Below, in pieces: positions 43,159-52,513 of a DNA stretch of 64,000 nucleotides (positions are counted from its first letter, which is position 1; every line of letters begins with the position of its first letter). The stretch lies in contig JAHBVJ010000001.1 in assembly GCA_019637615.1 (NCBI GenBank), forward strand, positions 453,132-517,131, in the 5' to 3' direction. The stretch is from Anaerolineae bacterium (GTDB taxonomy: Bacteria; Chloroflexota; Anaerolineae; Aggregatilineales; UBA2796). The translations under genes were made by a program, and so were the position numbers. Under the pieces are notes generated by a model, which was given only the letters and a program-made list of their open reading frames with translations, was not told the DNA's origin and searched no databases.

Positions 43159-43187
43159 AGTCTATCAGAACGTTTGATTGGAGTCAA
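43159..43187 (-). promoter_or_regulatory. Promoter of repeat element copy 2
   Basis: Minus strand TTGACT (43187-43182), 17-bp spacer, TAGACT (43164-43159); TTGACTCCA and GTTC in the spacer match copy 1. Start near 43152, about 50 nt ahead of the array as in copy 1. Confidence 0.55.
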
Positions 43188-43217
43188 GAGCGAATTTTTG
43201 AGCACCATTAAGCGTTA

Positions 43218-43252
43218 TCAACGGCGGAACGGCAAGCATGTTCCGCCGTTGA
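43218..43252 (-). terminator. Perfect 13-bp hairpin after pgi
   Basis: TCAACGGCGGAAC (43218-43230) pairs exactly with 43240-43252 around a 9-nt loop, 14 nt past the pgi stop. It separates pgi from the promoter of element copy 2. Confidence 0.68.
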
Positions 43253-43265
43253 AGATTGCGATGTG

Positions 43266-44909
43266 TTAAGCGCGATGCTGCTTGTAGTAGTTGATCAGGC
43301 CGTTGGTGGATGAATCATGCGTGGTGATTTGTGCAGGCGTGGCGAGTTCCGGCTCGATCACTTTTGCCAACTGTTTGCCCAGTTCTACACCCCATTGATC
43401 ATAAGAATTGATGCCCCAGATGGTGCCTTGCACGAAGATTTTGTGCTCGTAGAGCGCGATCAGGGAGCCGAGCGTCGTAGGCGTCAACTGTGTGAACATG
43501 ATCGAGTTAGACGGCTTGTTGCCCGCGAATGTTTTGGCAGCGACGAGCATATCAGACGGATTGGCGTTGCCTGCGGCGGCGAATTCGGCGCGGACTTCGG
43601 CAGGCGTTTTGCCTTTCATCAGTGCTTCGGTCTGCGCGAAGAAGTTAGCAAGCAAGACGGGATGATGATTGCCGAGCGGATTCAGCGTGCGGATCGGCGC
43701 TAGGAAGTCGCACGGGATGAGCTTGGTGCCCTGATGGATGAGCTGGTAGAAGGCGTGCTGACCGTTGGTACCGGGTTCGCCCCAGAGGATAGGGCCAGTG
43801 CTGTAATCGACGGCATCCCCCTGCACCGTGATGCTTTTGCCGTTGCTTTCCATGTCGCCCTGCTGGAAGTAGGCGGAAAAGCGCGAGAGATATTGATCGT
43901 AAGGCAGGATCGCCAGCGTTTGCGCCCCGAAGAAATTGTTGTACCAGATGCCGAGCAGCGCCATGATGACCGGAATATTCTGCTCGAAGGGCGTAGTGCG
44001 GAAGTATTCATCGACTTGATGCGCACCCGTGAGCAGTGCCTCGAAGTTATCCATGCCAACCGCCAACGCAATCGAGAGGCCGATGGCCGACCATAGTGAA
44101 TAGCGCCCACCGACCCAATCCCAGAATTCGAACATGTTGTTAAGGTCGATCCCGAACTGCTTGACCTTCTCGGCATTGGTGGAGAGCGCGGCGAAGTGCT
44201 TGGCGACGGCACTTTCGTCTTTTGCCGCAGCGAGGAACCACGCACGCGCGGAGAGGGCGTTCATCATGGTTTCTTGCGTGGTGAAGGTTTTGGAAGCGAT
44301 CAGAAACAGCGACGTTTCGGGATTCAGATGATTCAAGGTTTCGGCTAGGTCAGTGCCATCGACGTTGGAGACGAAATGGAAATTCAGATCGGGCTTGACG
44401 TAGTGCGCTAAGGCCAGCGTGACCATCTTGGGGCCTAAATCTGAGCCGCCGATGCCGATATTGACGACATCGGTGATGTTCTTGCCGGTGTAGCCCTTCC
44501 ACGCACCGGAACGCACTTGATCGCTGAAGGATCGCATTTTGCCCAAGACGCGGTTGACTTCGGGCATGACATCGACGCCATCCACGAGGATCGGGCGGTT
44601 GGAACGATTGCGGAGCGCAATATGCAGGACGGCGCGATCTTCGGTTGTGTTGATTTTCTGGCCTGTGAACATGCCTTCGATGCGCTGGCTGAGGTTGGAC
44701 TGCCGCGCTAGATCAAGCAGCAGGGCTATGGTTTGCTGGTCGATCCGGTTTTTGGAGTAGTCGAATAGGATGTCTCCGAAGTGGAGTGAAAAGCGATCAA
44801 AGCGCTGCGAGTCTTGCGCAAACAGATCGCGCATATGGACAGTGCGCATCTGCTGATAATGCTGGTCTAGAGCTTGCCACGCGGGGGACTGAGTAAGAAT
44901 GGACATCAT
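43266..44909 (-). CDS. pgi: Glucose-6-phosphate isomerase
   Basis: The 547-residue protein is a standard long-form [16 protein letters not shown] for phosphate binding, [10 protein letters not shown], the signature [23 protein letters not shown] and the C-terminal [16 protein letters not shown] with the active-site Lys. It interconverts glucose 6-phosphate and fructose 6-phosphate in the cytosol. ATG 44909 and 44906 are both possible, with AGGTGG upstream. It follows the SnoaL-like gene on the same strand but likely has its own promoter. Confidence 0.97.
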   Translation of the reverse strand: MMSILTQSPAWQALDQHYQQMRTVHMRDLFAQDSQRFDRFSLHFGDILFDYSKNRIDQQTIALLLDLARQSNLSQRIEGMFTGQKINTTEDRAVLHIALRNRSNRPILVDGVDVMPEVNRVLGKMRSFSDQVRSGAWKGYTGKNITDVVNIGIGGSDLGPKMVTLALAHYVKPDLNFHFVSNVDGTDLAETLNHLNPETSLFLIASKTFTTQETMMNALSARAWFLAAAKDESAVAKHFAALSTNAEKVKQFGIDLNNMFEFWDWVGGRYSLWSAIGLSIALAVGMDNFEALLTGAHQVDEYFRTTPFEQNIPVIMALLGIWYNNFFGAQTLAILPYDQYLSRFSAYFQQGDMESNGKSITVQGDAVDYSTGPILWGEPGTNGQHAFYQLIHQGTKLIPCDFLAPIRTLNPLGNHHPVLLANFFAQTEALMKGKTPAEVRAEFAAAGNANPSDMLVAAKTFAGNKPSNSIMFTQLTPTTLGSLIALYEHKIFVQGTIWGINSYDQWGVELGKQLAKVIEPELATPAQITTHDSSTNGLINYYKQHRA

Positions 44910-44962
44910 TTTCCACCTTTCCGGGACAGGATGATGTTGAAGGGGAACTTTGCACTTCGCAG

Positions 44963-44968
44963 ATTATA
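44963..44968 (-). promoter_or_regulatory. TATAAT box upstream of pgi
   Basis: Minus strand TATAAT, 54 bp before pgi. The -35 region (AGGAAG at 17 bp) is poor. Confidence 0.35.
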
Positions 44969-45016
44969 GCGAGGTGTGATGATGACTTCCTAGTTCCGCC
45001 TAGCAAGCACAATGCC

Positions 45017-45382
45017 CTAGAGGTTTTGATAGGCCGACCAACGTTCGGCAATTTGTCCCTGTTCGTTCAGCCGCAGCAGGACAATCCCCATGTAATGCAG
45101 TTTATGACCCGTCAGGTGGTGCGTGCCACGCCAGATGATGCGCGCGGCAACACGATTTTCTTCCGCCGTCAGGTCATAGATTTTGACGCGCAAATCTAGA
45201 TGGTTTTCCAGCAGCGTGAGCACATAAGCCTTGGTGCTGGCGGGGCCGGGAGATGTCTCGGTAGGGGCGTCGTGATCCACATAATCGGGCGCGAGCAGTG
45301 CATCGCACACGGAAATGTCGCGTTGATTGAGTAGCGTATCGAAATATCGATACACCAACGACTTCGCAGATTGGATGTCCAT
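45017..45382 (-). CDS. SnoaL-like ester cyclase family protein
   Basis: The 121-residue protein has the cone-shaped SnoaL/NTF2-like pattern: LVYRYFDTLLNQRDISVCDALLA, YVDHDAP, KAYVLTLLENHLDLRVKIYDL, VAARIIWRGTHHLTG and IAERWSAYQN. Most such orphan members have unknown substrates despite the family name. Upstream, 45383-45549 contains a TTGACA on the minus strand at about 45485 without a matching -10. Confidence 0.85.
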   Translation of the reverse strand: MDIQSAKSLVYRYFDTLLNQRDISVCDALLAPDYVDHDAPTETSPGPASTKAYVLTLLENHLDLRVKIYDLTAEENRVAARIIWRGTHHLTGHKLHYMGIVLLRLNEQGQIAERWSAYQNL

Positions 45383-45549
45383 TCAGATCACTCGTTTTTG
45401 ATTGTTGAGGCTGCGCAACCCTGTTGATGATGTAGGCGGGTGGGCCATGAGAAGATACTGTCCATAAGCATAGCTCACTTTGTCAATCGTCACTTAGGGT
45501 TTTGCACATGAATGTGAGCATTGTAGTGACGATGAGCACAACGTGATCT

Positions 45550-45585
45550 AAAAAAATCTACTTACGGCTTGATCCGTAAGCAGAT
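45550..45585 (-). terminator. Intrinsic terminator downstream of the hydrolase gene
   Basis: Read leftward: stem CTTACGG/CCGTAAG extended by AGAT/ATCT past a one-base mismatch, 6-nt loop, then seven Ts (45556-45550). It would end the transcript of the alpha/beta hydrolase gene, 87 nt past its stop. Confidence 0.75.
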
Positions 45586-45672
45586 TAACCAGTCGATGTG
45601 AAACCGCTGCGCTCGTCAGGTTTCAAGCTCAAGCGGATGCCTCATGCGCCATCGCGACGAGAGCTAAGATCG

Positions 45673-46503
45673 TCAGCGGATGCCGACGGACTGGAAAAAG
45701 GTGGTGAGATGCTCCAAAACAGTCGCGATGTGGGCATCCTCGGTAAGCTGATGATCTGCGCCGGGAATTTGCACGATTTCGACGCTGTGTAAATGCTGTT
45801 TGGCATAGGTGATGTCTTCGGGGCGCACCGCTCCGCCTTTATCCCATTCGCCACAGATGATCAGCGTAGGGCTAGTGATGCGCGACAAGACATCCGTCAT
45901 GTCGAAGCCCTGCACAGCTTTGTCAGTACGCATCATGTCGATCATGCGGGGATCGTTGCCGTGGATGATTTCCGCACGACGCTGGAGTTCAGCGTCATCC
46001 GCGCCCTGCGCATAGGGACGGATGGTTTCCACGACCTGATCGAGTGAACTTGCGCCGCTCGTCACTTGATAGACGAAATCGAACCAGTATTTTATGGTCG
46101 GCAGCAAGGTGATGCTGCTGTCGCGCAGGAACAGCGGCGGATCGAGCACGACGAGGCCGCGTACCTGATCGGGCACTGCTGCCGCCGTGCCGAGGGCGAC
46201 TATCGCACCGAGCGAATGCCCAATAACGATAGCAGGTTCGACCACCACCTGACGCAAGAAAGCGCTGATGTCACGCACGAAATCGGTCAGGAGATAGTGA
46301 TCGCCCGCGCGTCCTGATTTGCCATGTCCACGCAAATCGCACGCGTAGATATGCCACGAGGGATCGAAACGCGCGATGAGCGTATCCCAATCTTGCCAGC
46401 GCTGGGTGCCGCCGTGCAGCAGTACGAGCGCGAGGCCAGCGGCGGGGCGTTCCGCATAGTTGATGATGAGTTCGCCTGTATCGAAGGATTTTTCCGTTAA
46501 CAT
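45673..46503 (-). CDS. Alpha/beta hydrolase
   Basis: The 276-residue protein has LVLLHGGTQRWQDW with the oxyanion region, the nucleophile elbow VIGHSLGAIVALG, a catalytic Asp in ICGEWDKGG and His in GADHQLTEDAH near the end. It is an intact serine hydrolase of the esterase/haloalkane-dehalogenase-like superfamily; the substrate is unknown. SD GGGAG lies 8 nt before the ATG. The AraC regulator gene lies 77 bp upstream on the same strand and may control it. Confidence 0.9.
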   Translation of the reverse strand: MLTEKSFDTGELIINYAERPAAGLALVLLHGGTQRWQDWDTLIARFDPSWHIYACDLRGHGKSGRAGDHYLLTDFVRDISAFLRQVVVEPAIVIGHSLGAIVALGTAAAVPDQVRGLVVLDPPLFLRDSSITLLPTIKYWFDFVYQVTSGASSLDQVVETIRPYAQGADDAELQRRAEIIHGNDPRMIDMMRTDKAVQGFDMTDVLSRITSPTLIICGEWDKGGAVRPEDITYAKQHLHSVEIVQIPGADHQLTEDAHIATVLEHLTTFFQSVGIR

Positions 46504-46580
46504 GTGCCTGCTCCCAATGGGTGAAACGATAGCTTCAGTGTAGGGGAGAGTGCAGCGCGGTTATTGTAAAAAATCGACAT

Positions 46581-47384
46581 CTAGGAGGCGATAGGACTGC
46601 TCCGGAGAACACTGGCAAATTCACCGGGTGTATAGCCTGTGAAGGTTTTGAATTCGTGGATGAAATGGGCTTGATCGGTATAGCCGTGATCAAGGGCGAC
46701 TGCTGCCATGCTTTGCGCAGGATCGCGATACAGGGAAGCACGGGCAGATTCATGGCGGATCAGGCGGGCGTAGGCTTTGGGCAGGATGCCCGTCCAGTGT
46801 TTGAACTGACGCTCAAACTGACGCAGCGAGAGGTGCGCACGTGTCGCCAGCGTCGGCATATCAACCTGCCCGCCAGATGCATCTAGCGCTGCCCCTGCGT
46901 TTTGAATAGGCACGGCGGTCGGTTGATCGTGGCGAGAATCCAGCACGAACTGTTGTAAACAATCGACAGCGGCTTGATGACCGCGCTGATCAAACGTCCA
47001 TACAAGTGTGCGGGCGAAATCTTGCCAACGTGCGCTCAACGGAATGTAGGGCAGATTATCAATATAGGCCGGGAGATCGGTGAGGCTGCGGACTGCCCAC
47101 GGATAGAGGCGCACGGCGACGAAGCGACAATCACCCAGCACGTGCGGATACTGCGGACGGTTATGCAATCCGCTGAGGATCACACGCGGCAACTGGTGAA
47201 GGGTTCCGCTGGAGTCGGAATAGACGTATGGCGCACCACAGGTGATGATCAATTCGACGTTGGTATCGGGAAAGACGGGCAAGCTGTTTTGGGCAGACTC
47301 GTCGGCTTCCAGCGTCCAGAAACACTTGACGTGCTGCTGCAAGGCTGGTGTTGGATCGAATTTCTGGCTGATGAATGGCGACAT
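46581..47384 (-). CDS. AraC family transcriptional regulator
   Basis: The 267-residue protein has an N-terminal sensory domain of the type often annotated DUF6597 (LQQHVKCFWTLEADE, PDTNVELIITCG, VRLYPWAVRSL) and a C-terminal AraC DNA-binding region with two helix-turn-helix units: LATRAHLSLRQFERQFKHWTG and SMAAVALDHGYTDQAHFIHEFKTFTGYTPGEF. It binds direct DNA sites and usually activates neighbouring genes; the ligand is unknown. A probable target is the hydrolase gene just downstream. Confidence 0.93.
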   Translation of the reverse strand: MSPFISQKFDPTPALQQHVKCFWTLEADESAQNSLPVFPDTNVELIITCGAPYVYSDSSGTLHQLPRVILSGLHNRPQYPHVLGDCRFVAVRLYPWAVRSLTDLPAYIDNLPYIPLSARWQDFARTLVWTFDQRGHQAAVDCLQQFVLDSRHDQPTAVPIQNAGAALDASGGQVDMPTLATRAHLSLRQFERQFKHWTGILPKAYARLIRHESARASLYRDPAQSMAAVALDHGYTDQAHFIHEFKTFTGYTPGEFASVLRSSPIAS

Positions 47385-47476
47385 GCCACAACCTCTTCAC
47401 CGAGGACAAGTTGCAAACGGTATTCTGTCCCCTATACGCGGTAGAAGTAGAAGAGGTTGCGGCTGGAACGGTAGTG

Positions 47477-47779
47477 TTATTCCTCGTACACCTCAGAGAA
47501 GATCATGTCGGCATCTTTGCCCATAAATTTGACGAGATCAGCGCCAGCCGCGCGGCCTTCTGGCGAGACCATCGCACGATCCAAGTCCGCGAAAGCGTCG
47601 AAATAGAGTTCGAGAATGCGCAGGTAGGGAGATTTGCCGCCGGGACTGCCGAGTACGACATTGGCTTGACGGCGGCGAATCCCCGGCAGCCGTTCCATCA
47701 GTGCAAGATTTCCGACGTACCAGTCTTCAAAAGCGCCAGCATTCGCCGGGGTGCGATACAGAATGGTGAGTTTGACCAT
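47477..47779 (-). CDS. EthD family protein
   Basis: The 100-residue protein is a dimeric alpha+beta barrel protein of the EthD group: VKLTILYRTPANAGAFEDWYV at the start, LMERLPGIRRRQ, YLRILELYFDAFADLDRAM and EGRAAGADLVKF. EthD-type proteins are small accessory or catalytic units in oxidative pathways, and the exact role is not predictable. No strong SD is seen. It lies 92 bp upstream of the AraC gene in the same direction. Confidence 0.85.
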   Translation of the reverse strand: MVKLTILYRTPANAGAFEDWYVGNLALMERLPGIRRRQANVVLGSPGGKSPYLRILELYFDAFADLDRAMVSPEGRAAGADLVKFMGKDADMIFSEVYEE

Positions 47780-47848
47780 GATGTTCCAGATATCGATCTA
47801 ATTTGCGGTGTCGTTATACTTCGCGGCACCAATGATAGCCCATTCAGC

Positions 47849-48304
47849 TTAACGCGCACTATCTTCCGTGAAGATGCGGCTTTTGATGGGCGAGTCGAGT
47901 ACGATGGAGCTGTTCAGCGTCCCGAACGGTGAGAGTTGATCGATGACCGATTCGAGGTGCTTGATCGATTTGACGAGTACCTTCATGACGAAACAATCGC
48001 TGCCCGTCACCTTATGGCATTCGATGATTTCCCGCATCGAGGCAGCGTGCGCGGCAGCTCGATCCGAATGGATGCCCCCCGGCGTGGAGATGCGGATGAT
48101 GGCGGTGATAGGATGCCCGATCAGCTCGGTGTTGATTTCTGCGTGGTAGCCGCAGATGACGCCCTCGGCTTCCAAGCGCCGGACACGCTCCGCGACGGCT
48201 GGCTGCGAGAGGCCAACCTGCCTGCCGATCTCGCTGAAGGGCATCCGCGCGTTGGTTTGCAGCAATTCCAAGATGACCCAATCGAGGTGATCTAATGCCG
48301 TCAT
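47849..48304 (-). CDS. Lrp/AsnC family transcriptional regulator
   Basis: The protein (151 residues from ATG 48304; ATG 48322 adds six) has an N-terminal helix-turn-helix (LDWVILELLQTNARMPFSEIG, RQVGLSQPAVAERVRRLE) and a C-terminal RAM ligand-binding domain (GYHAEINTELIGHPITAII, HKVTGSDCFVMKVLV). It likely binds an amino acid or related effector. It is divergent from an EamA exporter gene, the usual arrangement where the Lrp protein controls the exporter from the 199-bp shared region. Confidence 0.94.
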   Translation of the reverse strand: MTALDHLDWVILELLQTNARMPFSEIGRQVGLSQPAVAERVRRLEAEGVICGYHAEINTELIGHPITAIIRISTPGGIHSDRAAAHAASMREIIECHKVTGSDCFVMKVLVKSIKHLESVIDQLSPFGTLNSSIVLDSPIKSRIFTEDSAR

Positions 48305-48503
48305 TTTCAATGCGATCCCCATAAAATGACTTGAAATCCTCTGTATTTTACCAGAAATGGCTTGAGAATTGCATTCACTTTGCCTCAGAAAAAGCATAAA
48401 CTAAAGGTGTTCTGCCATAGACACAAAGCAGCGCATCGAACGTTGTAGGATCGGCATCCAGCCTAGTTTTCTCACGCAAAATCTATCAGAAAGAGACAAA
48501 CAC

Positions 48504-49412
48504 ATGGCTACGCAGGTAGTTCCATCCGTCCAGCGACGGCTGTCGTCGGACGTATTACTGGCTTTGCTTGCCACGTATGTGGTGTGGGGATCGACGTATC
48601 TGGCGATCCGCTATATGTTGGTTGGGTTCCCGCCGTTTTTGGGCATCGGGCTGCGGTTCTTGGCAGCGGGCGGGATGCTGTACGGATTTTTGCGGTGGCG
48701 CGGCGTGCCGAATCCGACGCGGATCGAGTGGCGCAACTCGGCCATCGTAGGCGCATTCCTGTTGGCGGGCGGCGTCGGCGGGACGACATTTGCCGAGCAG
48801 TGGATCAGTTCTGGCCTAGCGGCGGTGAGCGCGGCTGCGATCCCGATCTGGTCGGCCTTGTTCAGCGGGCTGTGGGGGCAGTGGCCCGCACGGCGCGAAT
48901 GGATCGGCATCTTGATCGGGTTTGGCGGCGTGGCGCTGCTGGCGGTGGAAGGGTCGCTATCCGCGTCGAATCCAATCGGCGTAATCGCGATGCAGACTGC
49001 CGTTGTGCTGTGGTCGTTCGGTTCGGTGTGGAGCCGACGCTTGAAACTACCGAACGGGACGATGGGATTCGCGGCGGAAATGCTCACCGGCGGCGCGCTG
49101 CTGATGGTGATCGGGTTGGTGCGTGGTGAACATTTCACGGCGTTTCCGGAGCCAAGTGCGATTGCCGCATGGGCATATCTGGTACTGATCGGGTCGCTGG
49201 TGGCGTTCAGCGCCTACATGTATCTGCTGCGTAACGTGCCGTCCGCACTGGCGACCAGCTATGCTTACGTGAACCCCATGATCGCGGTGCTGTTGGGGAC
49301 GATCTTCGCGGGTGAGCATATCACGGAGATCGGGCTGATCGCGATGATGCTGATCATCCTGAGCCTGTCGCTGATTGCGCTGGCGGGACAGCGGACGAAG
49401 GGAAGTGCTTAG
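48504..49412 (+). CDS. EamA/DMT family exporter (YedA-like)
   Basis: The 302-residue membrane protein has ten predicted helices in two EamA repeats: first LLALLATYVVWGSTYLAIRYM, second from about 150 (GVIAMQTAVVLWSFGSVWSRR), ending LIAMMLIILSLSLIALAG. The WGSTYLAIR motif is that of YedA-type drug/metabolite exporters, which expel amino acids or small metabolites. AAAGAGA lies before the ATG. The divergent Lrp-type gene is the probable regulator. Confidence 0.94.
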   Translation: MATQVVPSVQRRLSSDVLLALLATYVVWGSTYLAIRYMLVGFPPFLGIGLRFLAAGGMLYGFLRWRGVPNPTRIEWRNSAIVGAFLLAGGVGGTTFAEQWISSGLAAVSAAAIPIWSALFSGLWGQWPARREWIGILIGFGGVALLAVEGSLSASNPIGVIAMQTAVVLWSFGSVWSRRLKLPNGTMGFAAEMLTGGALLMVIGLVRGEHFTAFPEPSAIAAWAYLVLIGSLVAFSAYMYLLRNVPSALATSYAYVNPMIAVLLGTIFAGEHITEIGLIAMMLIILSLSLIALAGQRTKGSA

Positions 49413-49444
49413 TCCTTAGTACTTAGTGCTAAGTAAATGCGAAG
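49404..49444. repeat. CTTAGT/CTAAGT dispersed repeat, copy 1
   Basis: Block of repeated CTTAGT words with the palindrome ACTTAG-TG-CTAAGT at 49421-49434, running over the stop codon of the exporter gene. The last 13 bases, AGTAAATGCGAAG (49432-49444), recur exactly at 60925-60937. Related blocks occur at 53008-53033 and 60531-60565. Confidence 0.6.
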
Positions 49445-49584
49445 CGATTGCGGTAACGTGATTGGTAGAGAACCCCCAAAATGGGGGGAATTGGGCGGCG
49501 TACCGCAATCGTATCCGATGCGTGCTGGCGTATTCGACTCGCTGGACTTACAATAGCGATATATTCGCGTTGGAGTACATAACT

Positions 49585-50655
49585 ATGCGCAGCGGTCGTT
49601 TGCCAATCCGTCTTCTCGTTTTCTTCACCTTGTTGATGATGCTGCCGGGTGCAGTGTCCGCACAGGGGAATGCCCAATTGATAGGGTATGCCGTCTTGCC
49701 CGCCGGGACGGTGACGGATGGCAGTCCAGCCGGACAGGCGCTATCGGGCACGGTAAACGGATTGAGTTTGCCATTTTCCAGCCAGCCGCTCGGTTCGGTG
49801 ACAGGCGTCGTGCCGGGGGATTATCCGGGTGTGTGGATGGTGCTAGTCAGTGGCACGTTCCAAAACCCATCGCAAAGTGCAGATTTCTTGATCCGCATCT
49901 ATACCGTGCAGATTGATTTCCGCAACGCGAACGGCGGCACAGGATCGGCTAATCCGGTCGATTGGTTAGCGCTCTCCGACCCGAAAAAGTTCTTAGCGAA
50001 TATCGCGCTAGGCAGTACGCGTTCCCGCACACTGACGGGGGCCGACCTGACGCCGCGTGCATTCGTGCGGTTACCGGATGGGACGTTTTGGGTGGCGGAT
50101 GAGCGAGGCAACCAACTGATGCACTTCGATCAACAAGGCAAGTTGATCGCCGCGCCTATGCCTGTTGGCAGTGCAGTAGCCGGACTTAGCATGACACCCA
50201 ATGGGGGGCATCTCATTGTGGCGCTAGGGAATGGGCAGTTCGTGGGTGCTGATCCGAGTAGCGGTGAGGTGTTGAGCACATTTGGCACGTATCCGTTGAG
50301 CGGCACGAAAATTGGCGGGATCAGCATGATCAGCGACAGTGAAGCGCTGGTCATCGAGATCGATGGCAAAGATGGCGCAACGGGAGTCAAGCATGTCTAC
50401 CTCGCGGACATCAACTCAGGCTCCAAGAACGATCTAGTTGACTTGTTGAAGATTGATGACCCGAACGGGTTGTCGGGGATCGGGTCGCCGTTCACGTTCC
50501 CATATGCGGCGATCAACGGAATCGCCCGCATGAGTGACAACAGCATCCTCGTGGTAAACAACAACCGCGTGCCGTATGGTCAGGGTCGCCAGCCGGGAAC
50601 CGCCGACTCGACGGAATATATCCAAGTCCAAGTCGGACAATCCCTCGCCCGGTAA
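49585..50655 (+). CDS. Secreted esterase-like (phytase-like) beta-propeller protein
   Basis: The 356-residue protein begins at ATG 49585 with GGAG upstream and a signal peptide (LLVFFTLLMMLPGAVSA). The body matches the esterase-like activity of phytase family (phytase-like domain): LIGYAVLPAGTVTDG, YPGVWMVLVSG, AFVRLPDGTFWVADERG, a central propeller, and YAAINGIARMSDNSILVVNNN. Family members are secreted; activity has been inferred mostly from fold. A CCCCC-aaaat-GGGGGG hairpin lies at about 49473-49490 ahead of it. Confidence 0.85.
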   Translation: MRSGRLPIRLLVFFTLLMMLPGAVSAQGNAQLIGYAVLPAGTVTDGSPAGQALSGTVNGLSLPFSSQPLGSVTGVVPGDYPGVWMVLVSGTFQNPSQSADFLIRIYTVQIDFRNANGGTGSANPVDWLALSDPKKFLANIALGSTRSRTLTGADLTPRAFVRLPDGTFWVADERGNQLMHFDQQGKLIAAPMPVGSAVAGLSMTPNGGHLIVALGNGQFVGADPSSGEVLSTFGTYPLSGTKIGGISMISDSEALVIEIDGKDGATGVKHVYLADINSGSKNDLVDLLKIDDPNGLSGIGSPFTFPYAAINGIARMSDNSILVVNNNRVPYGQGRQPGTADSTEYIQVQVGQSLAR

Positions 50656-50676
50656 TCCCTCACCAGTGTCCACAAG

Positions 50677-50708
50677 ATGCCCTTCCTGCTAAATTCTGTG
50701 AAGGGCAT
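50677..50708 (+). terminator. Hairpin after the phytase-like gene
   Basis: ATGCCCTTC (50677-50685) pairs exactly with 50700-50708 around a 14-nt loop, 21 nt beyond the stop; no U-tract. Confidence 0.5.
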
Positions 50709-50736
50709 TCGAAGACGATAATCCCCAGAAAAACAA

Positions 50737-50766
50737 TTGTTGCTGACTATCGCTTTGGGGTAGTAT
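50737..50766 (+). promoter_or_regulatory. Candidate promoter of the polyprenyl synthase gene
   Basis: TTGTTG (50737-50742), 18-bp spacer, TAGTAT (50761-50766), 37 bp before the TTG start. Confidence 0.35.
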
Positions 50767-50803
50767 CAACTTCCAGTTTGGGGGAAGATTAAGGAAACCT
50801 GAC

Positions 50804-51910
50804 TTGAGTACTACAACCACGCATAATCGATTTGACGCGCTGCTCAGTGAACTTTCTACGCGCCGCCAACGCGTCTACGATTATTTATTTGCCAGTGATT
50901 ACGCCAAGAAATTTGCGCCACAGCACTTGAAGGATGCCGCCTTCAGCTACCTGAAGATGGGCGGCAAATCGCTCCGTCCGGCGGTGCTGCTGTTGAGCTG
51001 CGCGGCGGTCGGTGGCAGCGAAGAGACGGCAATCCCGGCGGCGGCGGGGATCGAGGTCTACCACACATGGACGCTGGTACATGACGACATTATTGACCGC
51101 GATGATCGGCGGCGCGGCGCACCGACGGTACACGTCGAATTTGCGGATCGCGGCGCGAAGGAATTCGGGCTGCCCGCTAGCGAGGCTGAACATTACGGGC
51201 ATGTAATTGGGATTCTGGCGGGCGATGTGCAGCAATCGTGGTCGTACATGCTGTTCCGCGAGATGCATACAAAATATGGCCTTGATCCGGCGTTGGTGCT
51301 GCAACTGGTAGGCGAACTGGCTACCGATGTGCAGTTGAAACTGGTCGAAGGCGAACTGCTCGATGTGCAGTACGCTAAACGCGAAGTCAAGGCGCTGTCC
51401 GAAGCGCTGGTAATCGAGATGCTGCGCAAAAAGACAGGTATTTTGTACGAATTCGCGGGGCGGGCCGGCACGGCGATCGGGCTTGGTGACGCCAGCATGA
51501 CCGATCCGCGCATCGGGTACGTCGGTGATTTTTGCAGCCGCTGTGGTACAGCGTTCCAGTTGCAGGATGACATCTTGGGCGTGATCGGCAGCGCGGAGAA
51601 AACTGGCAAACCTGTCGGCGCGGACATCCGCGAGGGCAAGAAAACGCTAATCGTGTATCATGCACTGCTGAATGCGACCGACGCACAGAAACATGAACTG
51701 CTGTCGATCATCGGGAACGTCCACGCGACGGCAGATGAGGTGGCGAAGGCGACTACACTGCTGACTTCGCTCGGCGGCATCGACTATACACGCGATCTCG
51801 CTAACCGAATGGTGGACGAAGGCTTGGAACTGCTGGCGAAACTGCCGTCCTCACGGTACCGCGATCTGCTGCAACAATGGGCGGAATACCTCGTGGATCG
51901 TCAACTGTAA
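50804..51910 (+). CDS. Polyprenyl synthetase (trans-isoprenyl diphosphate synthase)
   Basis: The 368-residue protein has the IPP-binding GGKSLRPAVLLL at about 53-64, the first Asp-rich motif DDIID at 94-98 with DDRRRGAPTVH, and the second in FQLQDDILGV. It condenses IPP with allylic diphosphates; the chain length (geranylgeranyl or longer) is set by residues upstream of the first motif and is not read here. Likely uses are menaquinone side chains, carotenoids or lipids. A TTG start follows AAGGAAA. A menE-like gene 1.2 kb away is consistent with menaquinone. Confidence 0.93.
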   Translation: MSTTTTHNRFDALLSELSTRRQRVYDYLFASDYAKKFAPQHLKDAAFSYLKMGGKSLRPAVLLLSCAAVGGSEETAIPAAAGIEVYHTWTLVHDDIIDRDDRRRGAPTVHVEFADRGAKEFGLPASEAEHYGHVIGILAGDVQQSWSYMLFREMHTKYGLDPALVLQLVGELATDVQLKLVEGELLDVQYAKREVKALSEALVIEMLRKKTGILYEFAGRAGTAIGLGDASMTDPRIGYVGDFCSRCGTAFQLQDDILGVIGSAEKTGKPVGADIREGKKTLIVYHALLNATDAQKHELLSIIGNVHATADEVAKATTLLTSLGGIDYTRDLANRMVDEGLELLAKLPSSRYRDLLQQWAEYLVDRQL

Positions 51911-51968
51911 GACACACCATTATAGACTGCCAGTTGTCTTTTCCGCGTGGAAGGTGCTAAAACTATGA

Positions 51969-51998
51969 ATGGGTCGGTGTTGTCTATAGCTGACCCAT
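51969..51998. other. Inverted repeat ATGGGTC/GACCCAT upstream of dps
   Basis: 7-bp arms at 51969-51975 and 51992-51998 with a 16-nt centre, between the synthase stop and dps. It could be the end of the synthase transcript or an operator for dps. Confidence 0.35.
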
Positions 51999-52020
51999 CA
52001 TTCGACTGGAGAAAATTGCA

Positions 52021-52512
52021 ATGGCAGTCCAAACTCTACTCAAAACCCATATCGATATCCCCGCTTCTACGCGGACATCTGTTAGCAAGCTGTTAAATAC
52101 TTCGTTAGCCGCCGCTTTTGACCTCCACAGCCAAACCAAACAAGCGCACTGGAACGTCAAGGGTAAGGATTTCTATCAACTGCATAAGTTGTTCGATGAA
52201 CTGGCGGAAGAAGTCGAAGATTACGTCGATATGCTGGCGGAACGCATCACGTCGCTCGGCGGCACGGCACTGGGCACGGCGCGGATGGCAGCCGAAGCAT
52301 CCTTCCTGCCGGAATATCCGACGGAAACTCAAGGAGGGATGGCGCACGTAGAACTGCTGGCAGAGCGCTATGCCGCGTTCGCCAAGCACACGCGCGAAGC
52401 CATCGATACCACAGATAAAGCGGGCGATAAGGCCACCGCCGATCTGTATACCGAGATCACGCGTGGCATCGACAAGGCGCTGTACTTCCTCGAAGCACAT
52501 TTACAAGGATAG
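52021..52512 (+). CDS. dps: Dps family DNA-protecting ferritin-like protein
   Basis: The 163-residue four-helix protein has the Dps ferroxidase pattern: KQAHWNVKGKDFYQLHKLFDEL with the His and Asp ligands at the dimer interface and the YVDMLAERITSLGGTALGT helix. Dps dodecamers oxidise Fe2+ with peroxide, store iron and shield DNA in stress. The N-terminal tail is short and only slightly basic. SD GGAG is 10 nt before the ATG. Its stop lies one base from the stop of the convergent gene. Confidence 0.96.
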   Translation: MAVQTLLKTHIDIPASTRTSVSKLLNTSLAAAFDLHSQTKQAHWNVKGKDFYQLHKLFDELAEEVEDYVDMLAERITSLGGTALGTARMAAEASFLPEYPTETQGGMAHVELLAERYAAFAKHTREAIDTTDKAGDKATADLYTEITRGIDKALYFLEAHLQG

Positions 52513-52513
52513 T

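Noticed and set aside
48611..49138. Leftward ORF antisense to the EamA gene
   Set aside because: The composition (Pro/Ser/Thr/Asn-rich) is that expected from the reverse frame of a membrane protein gene.
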